Shown here one piece after another: positions 16,782 through 25,181 of a DNA stretch of 64,000 nucleotides. The first letter of the stretch is position 1. Every line of letters begins with the position of its first letter. Origin of the DNA: W0P28-013 sp963621145. Its GTDB lineage: Bacteria; Bacteroidota; Bacteroidia; Bacteroidales; Paludibacteraceae. The stretch spans positions 118,907-182,906 of the forward strand of contig CAVFDI010000001.1 of NCBI GenBank assembly GCA_963621145.1, written 5' to 3'. The position numbers were made by a program, and so were the translations under genes. The notes beneath the pieces were generated by a model. The model saw only the letters and a program-made list of their open reading frames with translations, was not told where the DNA came from and searched no databases.

Positions 16782-16930
16782 TTGGTAGCCGAAGAGCCGT
16801 AATCTTCAAATAATTAAATAATTGGGAATTAGATAATTGGGTAATTAAGAAGTCTTTCGTCTTTACTCTTTTGTCTTTACTCTTTCGTCTTTATTCTTTA
16901 TTCTATAACCTATAACTTCTCACCTATTCA
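16782..16930. repeat. Mosaic of short tandem words between the M3 peptidase and yidC
   Basis: The spacer holds repeated ATAATTGGGAATTAG-type words, a run of TCTTTACTCTTT/TCGTCTTT words at about 16850-16905, and the ACTTCTCACCTATT word also found in the inverted repeat at 19226-19363. No gene or promoter is apparent here. Confidence 0.75.
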
Positions 16931-16933
16931 GAT

Positions 16934-18811
16934 TTAGCGTCGTTTCTGCTGTTGTTGCATAGCTTTCATCTGTTCGCGCTGGGCGGCTTCGAGGCGTGCA
17001 AGGAAACCTTTCTTTTTCGATGGTTTGGCTTTCTTAGCTTCGAGTTTTGCAAGCAACTTTTTCTCGTCGATGCAGAGGCGGAAAATGTAGGTTTGCAGAA
17101 TGGTGAACAGCAGCGAGATGAAATAGTAGTAGCTCAAGCCCGATGCATAATCGTTGAAGATGAATAGGAACATGAGCGGCATCAGATACATCATCCATTT
17201 CATCATTTTCATCTGGTCGGCAGCGCCAGCTTGGCTCGACATGTTTATCTTGGTGTAGACAATGTTGGTGATGGTCATCAGTAAGCAGAACAGACTGATG
17301 TGGTTGCCAAAATATGGCGTGATGAATGGAATGTAGGCGTCCCAACTAACTATGGCATCGTAACTCGAAAGGTCGTGCGCCCAAAGAAAACTCTGTTGGC
17401 GCAACTCGATAGCCGTTGGGAAGAAAGCGAACATGGCAAACAGAATTGGCATCTGCAGCAGCATTGGCAGGCAGCCGCTCATTGGACTGACGCCCACTTT
17501 GTTGTACAATGCCATGGTGGCTTGCTGGCGTTCTAGCGCTTTTTCGGGCGGATATTTGGCATTTATCTCGTCTATTTGCGGTTTCAGCACACGCATTTTG
17601 GCGGTCGACATGTACGATTTGTAGGTGAACGGCAGCAAAACCAATTTCACCACAATGGTCATCAGCAAAATGATGATGCCAAAATTGGCGATGTAGCGGT
17701 TCAGGAAGTTGAACAGCGGAATCACAAGCCATTCGCTCACCCAGCGGAAAATGGCCCAGCCCAATGGAATGATTTTTTCGAGGCGCAGACGGTTGTCGCT
17801 GTTCTCTATTTCGTCGTCGTAACTGCGCAAAATTTTGTACTGGTTCGGACCCATGTAGAGGCGGAAGTTGGTTGCTTTGTTGCCTTTGGGGTCGAACGCT
17901 ACCGATGTTTCGGCTTTGTAGTGTTTCAGATAACCAACGCGCGCATTCTCCATTTTGCTGTCGAGCGTGGGCGAAATGAACGACTCGTCGGCAATGAAAA
18001 TGGTGCTGAAGAATTGATCTTTGAAGGCAATCCACTGCACGCGTCCCGAGGTTTTCTCGCTGTCGTTTTTCGATTCGCTCATCTGCTCCACATCGTCGCC
18101 TGTGTAGCGATAGGTGAGGGTAGTGTAGCGGCTCTCGAACTTGCGGCTCTTCTCTTGCTGACGAATATCTTGTTCCCAAAGCATGTTCAGCGAGGTCATT
18201 TGCGGACTCAAATACGCCTGCATGTTGTGCGCCTCGATGTCGAAATGCAGCATATATTCGTTGCGTGGCAGCGTGTAGCGAAAATCGATGTAACTCTCGT
18301 CGTTCACCGCCAAACGCATGGCCAGCGTGGTGTCGTTCAGCACTACTGGCTTGAAAAACAGATCTTGCGTATCGATTACACGGTTGTTGCTCGTCAGCAG
18401 TGTGAAACCTAGTCGGCTCTCGTCGCCCTGAAATAGATAGAGCGGCAACGAATCGGTGGTAACGTAGTTTTTGAGTCGTGCTTCGCTTATGCGTCCGCCT
18501 TTGTTGCTGATGGTGAGTTGCAGGCGATCGTTTTCGAGCGTGGTGAACTGCTCTTCGCCCTCGGCTGCAGCGGCAAAATCGCCATAAATGGCTGTGTTGC
18601 TACGCATTTCGGCCGCGGCTTTTTCGGCAGCTTCTTGCGCCATTTGTGCCTCGAGCATGGCGGCAGCGCGCTCGGCTTCGCGCACGGCAGCAATGGAGTC
18701 GCGACGGTGTTTGGCGGCGGCTTGTTGTTCCGCACTCGGACGAATGTACCAACTGTAGCCAATCAGAATCAGGCCAATAAGCACAAATCCAGTGATGGTT
18801 TTCTTATCCAT
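16934..18811 (-). CDS. yidC: Membrane protein insertase YidC
   Basis: YidC inserts proteins into the inner membrane, alone or with SecYEG. The 625-residue protein starts with a membrane anchor (MDKKTITGFVLIGLILIGYSWY) and an Ala/Glu-rich linker. A large periplasmic beta-rich domain covers about residues 85-350. The conserved five-helix insertase domain follows, containing WAIFRWVSEWLVIPLFNF, the cytoplasmic hairpin LKPQIDEINAKYPPEK and SPMSGCLPMLLQMPILFAMF. A Lys-rich tail ends the protein. Length suits a Gram-negative YidC. A TAACTTTG box lies at 18865-18872. It is separated from the rnpA-rpmH locus where yidC often occurs. Confidence 0.96.
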   Translation of the reverse strand: MDKKTITGFVLIGLILIGYSWYIRPSAEQQAAAKHRRDSIAAVREAERAAAMLEAQMAQEAAEKAAAEMRSNTAIYGDFAAAAEGEEQFTTLENDRLQLTISNKGGRISEARLKNYVTTDSLPLYLFQGDESRLGFTLLTSNNRVIDTQDLFFKPVVLNDTTLAMRLAVNDESYIDFRYTLPRNEYMLHFDIEAHNMQAYLSPQMTSLNMLWEQDIRQQEKSRKFESRYTTLTYRYTGDDVEQMSESKNDSEKTSGRVQWIAFKDQFFSTIFIADESFISPTLDSKMENARVGYLKHYKAETSVAFDPKGNKATNFRLYMGPNQYKILRSYDDEIENSDNRLRLEKIIPLGWAIFRWVSEWLVIPLFNFLNRYIANFGIIILLMTIVVKLVLLPFTYKSYMSTAKMRVLKPQIDEINAKYPPEKALERQQATMALYNKVGVSPMSGCLPMLLQMPILFAMFAFFPTAIELRQQSFLWAHDLSSYDAIVSWDAYIPFITPYFGNHISLFCLLMTITNIVYTKINMSSQAGAADQMKMMKWMMYLMPLMFLFIFNDYASGLSYYYFISLLFTILQTYIFRLCIDEKKLLAKLEAKKAKPSKKKGFLARLEAAQREQMKAMQQQQKRR

Positions 18812-18864
18812 AATGAAGGTTTTTATCGATTTTTAGGAAAAATAATGCGCCATTTTTTGGACTG

Positions 18865-18872
18865 CAAAGTTA
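18865..18872 (-). promoter_or_regulatory. Candidate -7 box for yidC
   Basis: The minus strand reads TAACTTTG, an exact TAnnTTTG match, about 55 bp upstream of the yidC ATG. Confidence 0.6.
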
Positions 18873-18931
18873 CGATTTTTTTCTGGCGATTGCAAGGGCG
18901 AATAATGGGTGTTTGCTCGCCCAATTAAAAC

Positions 18932-18961
18932 AAAAAAAGAGCGACATTTTGCGTGCCGCTC
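18932..18961 (-). terminator. Rho-independent terminator after xseB
   Basis: On the minus strand the stem GAGCGGCA/TGTCGCTC is followed by seven Ts, 40 bp after the xseB stop. It separates xseAB from yidC. Confidence 0.75.
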
Positions 18962-18999
18962 CGTTTGTCTATGGTGAATTTATTTCACAAAAAACGCCG

Positions 19000-19188
19000 T
19001 TACAGATTTTCGAGCAGTTTTTCTATGGCTTTGTCGGTCTCTTGAAGACGTTTTTTGCAGATTTTTACCAGTTCGGTGGCCTCTTTCACCTTGGTCGAAA
19101 GGTCGTCGAGACTGAGTGTGCCAGCCTCTATCTGCTGAACTATCTGTTCGAGACGCTCAGCCGCCTGCGTGTAAGTTAGTTGTTCCAT
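19000..19188 (-). CDS. xseB: Exodeoxyribonuclease VII small subunit
   Basis: This 62-residue helical protein matches XseB in length and in its signature: LTYTQAAERLEQIVQQIEAG followed by LSLDDLSTKVKEATEL. It assembles in several copies on the large subunit XseA to form exonuclease VII, which degrades single-stranded DNA from either end. xseA lies upstream on the same strand. The two are separated by about 250 bp of repeat sequence, an unusually wide spacing for this pair. Confidence 0.93.
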   Translation of the reverse strand: MEQLTYTQAAERLEQIVQQIEAGTLSLDDLSTKVKEATELVKICKKRLQETDKAIEKLLENL

Positions 19189-19200
19189 ATTTCTTAAAAG

Positions 19201-19230
19201 TTTCAGATTTCAGATTTCAAATTTCAGATT
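19201..19230 (-). repeat. Heptanucleotide tandem tract
   Basis: Four to five copies of the 7-bp word TTTCAGA/TTTCAAA, the reverse complement of the AAATCTG/AAATTTG word, lie immediately upstream of xseB. Confidence 0.8.
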
Positions 19231-19363
19231 AGTAGCAAGTAGCAAGATATGAGTCGCAAGAAAAAGTCGATGCAGTTGAACAATAAATTCTTTTTAATTT
19301 CCTAATTCTTCTAAACTCTAACTTCTCACCTATTTGGTTTTGCACTCGCTTATCGCAAAAATT
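19226..19363 (-). repeat. Dispersed repeat of about 130 bp (copy A)
   Basis: Read on the minus strand, this stretch is almost identical over roughly 130 bp to 35206-35335 on the plus strand, with about five substitutions, a one-base indel and one extra AGTAGCA word. A third fragment lies at 38855-38885. It includes AATTTTTGCGATAAGCGAG, the AATAGGTGAGAAGTTAG word and TTCTTGCGACTCATATCTTG. No coding frame is evident. Confidence 0.9.
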
Positions 19364-19439
19364 CAAATTTCAAATTGGCTGTAGTCAGTTTATCGAATCG
19401 TACACAAAAAATGTAATTAAGTAATTGGAAATTAAAAAA

Positions 19440-20684
19440 TTAGACAATTTTTGATTTGATTGTTCCGTCTGCAAAGTGCGTTTCGATGGTTTCGCCAGCT
19501 TTTAGTTCGGTGACCGATTTCACTATTTTGCCGTTTTTCGTTGTCAGTGTGTAGCCGCGATTGAGCAGTGTCTTTGGATCAGAAAGTTCGAGCGATTTTT
19601 CGATCAGCGATAGGGCATTTTTTGCCGATGAAATGGCGTTTTTTGCCGATTTGTCCAGTCTGAAAACAATGGTCGAAAGCACATTTTCTTGACGCAAAAT
19701 TTGCTGTCGTGCGTTGCCCAATCGCGACACGCAGTGTTGCAGCGTCTGCTCATTTTCATTCATTATTTCGCCAACAAGTTCGCTCAACTGATTGGCTGCA
19801 TTTTCGATGCGTTCGTCGTATTGGCGCATGCAATCAATCAAAAATTCGGCTGCAGCGGTGGGCGTTTTCACGCGTGTGTGAGCCACAAGGTCCACAATGC
19901 TGTCGTCGCGCTGGTGACCAATGCCGCTGATTATCGGCAACGGAAATTGTGCGCAGTGCAACGCTATGTTGTAGTTGTCGAACGCTGCAAGGTCGCTCGT
20001 GGCACCGCCTCCGCGAATTATCGCCACGGCATCGAACAGCTCGATGTGGTCGTTTATCTGGTCGAGAGCCGCTATCACCGATTGTTCGGTGCGGTCGCCT
20101 TGCATGGTGGCGGCAAACAGTTTCACATAGAAATGGTAGCCGAAGCGATTGCCTTGCAGTTGGTCGCAAAAATCGCCAAAACCCGCTGCTGTGGCCGACG
20201 AAATCACAGCAATGCGTTGCGGCACAATCGGCATCTCGAGTTCTTTGTTCATATCCACCACGCCCTCGTCGGTCAGTCGGTGGATAATCTCGGCGCGACG
20301 CATGGCCATGTCGCCAATGGTGAATGCAGGGTCGATGTCGCTAACCTCGAGGCTCAAACCATAGACCGAATGGAACGAAGGCTCTACGGCTAGCAGCACT
20401 TTCATGCCCACAGCCAATGCCATTCCTGTCGATTCTTCGAAATAGGGCTTCAGCAAATTGTAGGTATTTTTCCAGATGGTGGCTTTCTGCTTTGCCACTA
20501 CGGTATCGTTTTCGGGCGATTTTTCAATCAGTTCCAAATAGCAGTGACCGTTGCGATTTTCGTGCAGTTCGCTAATCTCGGCACGCACCCACACAACGTC
20601 CAAAAACGCCGATTTAATCGACATTTTTAGCACCTCGTTCAACTCCGAAAGCGCCAAAGAATTTATGTGAGCATTTTCGTTCAT
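19440..20684 (-). CDS. xseA: Exodeoxyribonuclease VII large subunit
   Basis: XseA is the catalytic subunit of exonuclease VII. The 414-residue protein starts at the ATG at 20684 (MNENAHINSLALSELNEVL); the longer frame covers repeat-like spacer. It has the N-terminal OB-fold (VWVRAEISELHENRNGHCYLEL) and the catalytic core with IAVISSATAAGFGDF, RGGGATSDLAAFD and GIGHQRDDSIVDLVAHTRVKTPTAAAEFL. A coiled-coil stretch and a C-terminal NRGYTLTTKNGKIV repeat follow. It lies just after mnmA on the same strand. Confidence 0.95.
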   Translation of the reverse strand: MNENAHINSLALSELNEVLKMSIKSAFLDVVWVRAEISELHENRNGHCYLELIEKSPENDTVVAKQKATIWKNTYNLLKPYFEESTGMALAVGMKVLLAVEPSFHSVYGLSLEVSDIDPAFTIGDMAMRRAEIIHRLTDEGVVDMNKELEMPIVPQRIAVISSATAAGFGDFCDQLQGNRFGYHFYVKLFAATMQGDRTEQSVIAALDQINDHIELFDAVAIIRGGGATSDLAAFDNYNIALHCAQFPLPIISGIGHQRDDSIVDLVAHTRVKTPTAAAEFLIDCMRQYDERIENAANQLSELVGEIMNENEQTLQHCVSRLGNARQQILRQENVLSTIVFRLDKSAKNAISSAKNALSLIEKSLELSDPKTLLNRGYTLTTKNGKIVKSVTELKAGETIETHFADGTIKSKIV

Positions 20685-20715
20685 GAACTTCTCACTTTTC
20701 ACTCCTAATTCCTCA

Positions 20716-21789
20716 CTAATCAATGATTCCTCCGCCCACAACTTTTCCGTCCTGATAAAGCACTAGCGATTGTCCTGGCGTGATGCCCCAAACGGGTTCG
20801 TCGAAATGCAAAGTGCAGTGGTTTCCATCAATTTCGATGGTGGCTGGCGTGGCGGCAGTTTTGTAGCGTATACGAGCCAAAACCCGCGGATTCATCGAGA
20901 GTTTTTTGGCATCAACAAACCTACAATTCGACGCCGAAAGTGTGTTGCTCAGCAAGTCGTCGCGGTCGCCAAGGGTTACGCGATTGTTCTCGGCATCAAT
21001 TTTCGTAACATATTTCGGAGTTCCAAAAGCCACTTTTAGCCCTTTTCGCTGACCGATGGTGTAGTTCGGGAAACCTTCGTGCGTGCCAACCACCATGCCA
21101 TTTTTGTCGATGAAATCGCCATTTTTGCACCTCTCGGCAAAGTCGGGAACCTGTTCGGCAAGGAATGTGCGATAGTCGTTGTTTGGCACAAAACAGATCT
21201 CTTGGCTCTCGGTTTTTTGCGATAGTTTCACAAATCCGCGCTCGGCTGCCATCTGGCGCACTTGCTGCTTGGTGTAGCCGCCCAAAGGGAAAATGGTTCG
21301 TGCCAAATTCTGCTCGGTCAGCATCCACAGAAAATAGGTCTGATCTTTGTGCGCATCGGCGGCGTTGGCAAGGTAGTGATGCCCGTCGCACTGAACAATC
21401 TGCGCATAATGTCCCGTAGCGATTTTTTCGCAGCCCATCTCGTCGGCCAAATCGAGCAATTTGCCCCATTTAATCGACGAATTGCAAAGCACGCATGGGT
21501 TTGGTGTGCGACCACGCATATATTCGTCCACAAAATTGCCGATGACATGCTCACGGAATGTGTCGCGCAAGTCGAGAATGTGATGCTCGAAGCCGAGCGT
21601 TTGCGCCATTTTTTTGGCTTCCATTATCGAGTCGATGCTGCAACAGCCCTTTTCGCGTGCAAGGCAACTTTCGCGAATGCTGTCGAACGTACGAAATGTG
21701 ACGCCCACCAGTTCGTATCCTTGCTCGCGCAACAGCATAGCCGATACCGTGCTGTCGATGCCGCCGCTCATGGCCATTAATATCTTCAT
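20716..21789 (-). CDS. mnmA: tRNA-specific 2-thiouridylase MnmA
   Basis: MnmA makes 2-thiouridine at position 34 of tRNA-Lys, -Glu and -Gln, using ATP and a sulfur relay. The 357-residue protein starts at the ATG at 21789 with the PP-loop motif AMSGGIDSTVSA. It has the two catalytic cysteines: one in NPCVLCNSSIKWG and one in SQEICFVPNNDY. The C-terminal barrel includes FDEPVWGITPGQSLVLY. The frame upstream of 21789 is GTTGAAA-type repeat and was not taken as coding. Confidence 0.96.
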   Translation of the reverse strand: MKILMAMSGGIDSTVSAMLLREQGYELVGVTFRTFDSIRESCLAREKGCCSIDSIMEAKKMAQTLGFEHHILDLRDTFREHVIGNFVDEYMRGRTPNPCVLCNSSIKWGKLLDLADEMGCEKIATGHYAQIVQCDGHHYLANAADAHKDQTYFLWMLTEQNLARTIFPLGGYTKQQVRQMAAERGFVKLSQKTESQEICFVPNNDYRTFLAEQVPDFAERCKNGDFIDKNGMVVGTHEGFPNYTIGQRKGLKVAFGTPKYVTKIDAENNRVTLGDRDDLLSNTLSASNCRFVDAKKLSMNPRVLARIRYKTAATPATIEIDGNHCTLHFDEPVWGITPGQSLVLYQDGKVVGGGIID

Positions 21790-21828
21790 AAGTTGAAAAG
21801 TTGACGAGTTGAAAAGCCTGTTTTCTGA

Positions 21829-21860
21829 TTTGTAAGAACGCACTGCATGCGTCCGTGTTC
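21829..21860. repeat. Dispersed palindrome, GTAGGGACG family (diverged copy)
   Basis: TTTGTAAGAACGCACTGCAT followed by GCGTCC keeps the TTTGTAA lead and the ACGCA...TGCGT core seen at 56954-56988, but the outer arm is degraded. Confidence 0.55.
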
Positions 21861-21921
21861 GTTTTGCAGTTTGCTGTGGTTGCGCCCTATTTCTTAATTC
21901 ATAATTCTAAATTCTTAATTA

Positions 21922-24324
21922 TCAGAGTCCCAGTTCTATGCGAAACCTCATTCCCCACTTGATGGCGTCGGGCGCATCGCGGTAGGTGAGTCGCCAAATG
22001 GATTGCACCGAAAGAATGCGCAAAATGTTGCAAATGCCCACACCAGCCTCTATGTAGGGCATTTTCTTCATGTTTGTGGCGGTTTCGGGCAGCGCCAAAA
22101 TGCCACTGTGACCCGAACGCAACCCGCCGTAGGCTATTTTGAACACAAAATCTTCGCGCAGATTCAGTTTTTTGATGCCTGGAATGTAGTTGAACAGCCA
22201 ACCGCTGGTCACGTAGCGCATATTGCCCATCACATAGGCGTCGGTCATGAATTCCATGGGCGAGAGCAGACCAAAATCGTACTGCGACCAGAAATTTCGC
22301 GCCGTGCGTGGCACTTCGAGCAGCGGCCATGGCACATCGCCAAAAATGTAGCCGCCTTCAACGCCGTAACTCAATCGACCCGACCACAACGGCACATCTT
22401 GTTTCAGCGTGAGGCGCAACTGACCATAATGATTCGTGGCGTCGCCCACAGCGTAGTAGCCGTATTCGCCCATCAGACTGACAATCGGGTATTTTGTGCG
22501 CAAATGCTGACGATGAAAAAATCGTTCGAGCGTGCGCTCGTCGTGGGCAAAACGCAGCGTGGCAGCCACCGATGTGGTTTTCACATGCTGCAAATTTACA
22601 TCATTTTGCACAAATGTCATCGCATCGTTGGCAAAAAAATCGACTCCGCGCCAATCGAGCGTAAAAGTCCAATCTTTTTCGTGAAAACGATAGCGTGCCG
22701 CCAGCCGATGGGCTTGACACAGATTTTTGTAATGCACCACATGCGAAGCGGTAGTCAGCAGGTTTTCGGGACTGCCGTACATGTTTTCGTTCAACATCTC
22801 GGCACTGCGATAGCCGTAGCGAATCACATCGTTATCGTAAAAAATACCGATGGAATGGGCGTTTTCGTTGCCCCAGCGTGCCTGAATTTCGCCACCGTAT
22901 TTCCACTGCTTGTCGCGCACGCCATAGCCAAAATATCCGCCAATGGCGAAATGCTCCATCATTTTTTCGCCAGTGCGCAGTTGCAATGTGGGCCGAAATC
23001 CCTCCAATTCGTTGTAGCGAAACCAGTTGATTATCGGCCCCAAATCGAATTTCCACGCGTGAATGTAGCCGGTGAGCGCAAAATCGACTATGTTGTAGGC
23101 AATGCGTTGCAGTTTGCTCTGGTTCAGACTGTCGATGGCGGCGCGAAATTCCTGATTTTCAGCGGCTGCCGAATCGCGAATTTCCTCGATGAAATCGGGC
23201 TTTTTTTCATTTTCTGCATCGATGGTGGTAACTTCGTTTTCTATTGTTTGTAGATAGAATGCCGACAAGCCATGTTGCGCGTTTTTGTCGAACAAATTGA
23301 ACGAAAACGACATGGCATATTCGCGCGAATTGTAATAAAATCGTCCATCTTTACCGCGCTCGAAAATCTGTTCTATGGTCAGACCGTTCAGAAAATTGAT
23401 GGCTGCGTAGGGCGACAGCGATGCTTTGATGTGCGTGAGTGCCAACGTGGCCGAATCAATCCACATCTCGCCGCGGAATGCTAACTCTTTGTCATTTTTC
23501 GGGCGAAAACGAATGTAGTAAGTCTTGCCGTCGGGCGTGGCGGTGCTATCTATCAAAAAATATTGGTAGTAGATGTTGCCTTGCACGCTGAGTGGACTGA
23601 TGAAATTGGTTTGCAGCAACGTCACATTGTTGCGATAGAAATTGACATGCGGTGTGTAGTTGGCCACAAAAGTGCCGATTTGTTCGGGCGGAAGCACCTG
23701 CAACGCTTTCTGGTCGAGCAGCAGATTTGTGCGCTGAATGTCGCCACTGTTTGCCTCTATTTTGTCCGATTGTTGCGCATAATAAATCGGCACAAACATC
23801 GTACTGTCGTCGAGCGCGAGTTGCCCCGACATGGCATCGCCAAGCAGGCGTCGCTGCGTCTTTTTGCGGCGAATGTTCGCCATGCTCAACTGTATGTTTT
23901 GATGCTCTATGGCACTGAAATCGGCGAAACGCTCGGGATCGTTTTGTGCGGCGGCGGTTCGCACGCGTTTGAGCAATGGTAGCGCCTCATTTTCGCCTGG
24001 CATAGCCACAACCTCGCTCAGCATGTTGCGTTCTTCGCGTAGTGCGATGTTCAGCACTTGGTCGCTGCCAGTCAGTTTCACCTCTTTGCGGCGGTAGCCC
24101 AGCACCGAAATGCAGAGCGTTTTGTATGGCTCGTTTGTGCGCAAAATAAAGTAGCCCTCGTTGTTGGTGGCGGTGCCAATTTGCGTGTTTTTGAACCATA
24201 CATTGGCGGCTTGCAGCGGTTGCCCGTCGCTTTCGCCCACCACCTGACCAAAAATGATGATGTCCTGCGCTGTGGCGACCATCATCATACACAATGTGGC
24301 AAATATGGCTACAATTTTTTTCAC
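21922..24324 (-). CDS. DUF5686 and carboxypeptidase-regulatory-like domain protein
   Basis: The 800-residue protein starts at a GTG (24324) with a signal peptide (MKKIVAIFATLCMMMVATAQ). A carboxypeptidase-D regulatory-like beta-sandwich follows at about residues 22-105 (FGQVVGESDGQPLQAANVWF...VLGYRRKEVKL). The rest is a large DUF5686 region with a C-terminal barrel-like pattern ending in WGMRFRIELGL. This architecture is typical of Bacteroidota outer membrane proteins related to TonB-dependent receptors but without a plug domain. The substrate is unknown. Two Fur-like palindromes lie upstream at 24361-24382 and 24462-24484, so iron control is plausible but inferred. Confidence 0.85.
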   Translation of the reverse strand: MKKIVAIFATLCMMMVATAQDIIIFGQVVGESDGQPLQAANVWFKNTQIGTATNNEGYFILRTNEPYKTLCISVLGYRRKEVKLTGSDQVLNIALREERNMLSEVVAMPGENEALPLLKRVRTAAAQNDPERFADFSAIEHQNIQLSMANIRRKKTQRRLLGDAMSGQLALDDSTMFVPIYYAQQSDKIEANSGDIQRTNLLLDQKALQVLPPEQIGTFVANYTPHVNFYRNNVTLLQTNFISPLSVQGNIYYQYFLIDSTATPDGKTYYIRFRPKNDKELAFRGEMWIDSATLALTHIKASLSPYAAINFLNGLTIEQIFERGKDGRFYYNSREYAMSFSFNLFDKNAQHGLSAFYLQTIENEVTTIDAENEKKPDFIEEIRDSAAAENQEFRAAIDSLNQSKLQRIAYNIVDFALTGYIHAWKFDLGPIINWFRYNELEGFRPTLQLRTGEKMMEHFAIGGYFGYGVRDKQWKYGGEIQARWGNENAHSIGIFYDNDVIRYGYRSAEMLNENMYGSPENLLTTASHVVHYKNLCQAHRLAARYRFHEKDWTFTLDWRGVDFFANDAMTFVQNDVNLQHVKTTSVAATLRFAHDERTLERFFHRQHLRTKYPIVSLMGEYGYYAVGDATNHYGQLRLTLKQDVPLWSGRLSYGVEGGYIFGDVPWPLLEVPRTARNFWSQYDFGLLSPMEFMTDAYVMGNMRYVTSGWLFNYIPGIKKLNLREDFVFKIAYGGLRSGHSGILALPETATNMKKMPYIEAGVGICNILRILSVQSIWRLTYRDAPDAIKWGMRFRIELGL

Positions 24325-24360
24325 AAAAAATGCCGATGAAATCGTGTAAAACTGTTCTAC

Positions 24361-24382
24361 TATTTAGACTGAGTATAAATAA
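24361..24382. promoter_or_regulatory. Fur-like palindrome, proximal site
   Basis: TATTTAGACTGAGTATAAAT matches the distal site at 20 of 22 positions and lies 37 bp upstream of the DUF5686 start. Its arms are slightly imperfect. Confidence 0.55.
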
Positions 24383-24461
24383 CGCCGCTATTTTCTCATT
24401 AATTTTCTATCTCGAAAAATGCAAAAAGTGGCGTTTTAATCGAAAAATTTTGGCTACTTGC

Positions 24462-24484
24462 TTATTTAGACTGAATCTAAATAA
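24462..24484. promoter_or_regulatory. Fur-like palindrome, distal site
   Basis: The core ATTTAGACTGAATCTAAAT is a perfect 7-5-7 inverted repeat (ATTTAGA/TCTAAAT), extended by TT and AA outside. It lies 102 bp upstream of the proximal site. The rest of the 225-bp spacer is AT-rich with short repeat words near 24515-24545. Confidence 0.6.
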
Positions 24485-24549
24485 TGTGAAAAATAATTGC
24501 TTGCAGCCTCAAGTCTTTTGTTTTTACTCCTTACTCTTTACTTCCAACT

Positions 24550-25056
24550 TTACAATTCTTCGAATTGCTTGGGCATCTCAACTACTTCGAGGTTTTGAAT
24601 TTTGTCGCCATCAATTTCGAAACGAAGTAGTGTGCGTACGGTGTGAATGCCGAAGTTGCCAGCGGCGCCGGGATTCATGGCAAGGAGCGAGAGTGAGTGG
24701 TCGTATTGCACTTTCAAGATGTGCGAGTGGCCGCAGACGAAGAGCTGCGGGCGCATGTTGATGAGGCGGTGATAGACTTTTGGATTGTAGTGACCAGGAT
24801 AGCCGCCAATGTGGGTCATCAGCACATTTACCTGCTCGCAGCGGAAGGCCAGAAATTCGGGAAATTCGTAGCGCACCGTGCCGCCGTCGATGTTGCCATA
24901 GACGCCACGCAGCGTGTGCAGTTTGGCAAGGCGGTCGGCCACCTGACTGTTGCCAAAATCGCCGCAGTGCCACACCTCGTCGCACTGGCTCAGGTGCTCG
25001 ATGATGCGATCGTCGAGGCAGCCGTGTGTGTCCGAAAGTAGTCCGATGCGAGTCAT
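24550..25056 (-). CDS. YfcE/MJ0936-type metallophosphoesterase
   Basis: The 168-residue protein has the calcineurin-like metal-binding motifs in order: LLSDTHG (Asp8, His10), HCGDFGN, GVYGNIDGG, MTHIGGYPGHYNP and CGHSHI. Small single-domain members of this group hydrolyse phosphodiesters such as bis-pNPP in vitro. Cellular substrates are mostly unknown. Length fits the YfcE/MJ0936 type. It is transcribed in the same direction as its neighbours but is separated by short repeat-filled spacers on both sides. Confidence 0.9.
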   Translation of the reverse strand: MTRIGLLSDTHGCLDDRIIEHLSQCDEVWHCGDFGNSQVADRLAKLHTLRGVYGNIDGGTVRYEFPEFLAFRCEQVNVLMTHIGGYPGHYNPKVYHRLINMRPQLFVCGHSHILKVQYDHSLSLLAMNPGAAGNFGIHTVRTLLRFEIDGDKIQNLEVVEMPKQFEEL

Positions 25057-25181
25057 TTTGAAAGTTCCTGATTTCTAGATTTCTAGTTTGAAAAGTTCGT
25101 GTGGAAAATAGAATTTAATGGTGAGGATTGAAGCAGCAAATCAGCACTTCCACCTATTGTTCATTATTTATTATTCATTTT

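Noticed and set aside
22003..23253. Antisense frame (416 codons) opposite the DUF5686 gene
   Set aside because: It has no promoter or domain, while the sense gene has a signal peptide and a recognisable domain architecture.
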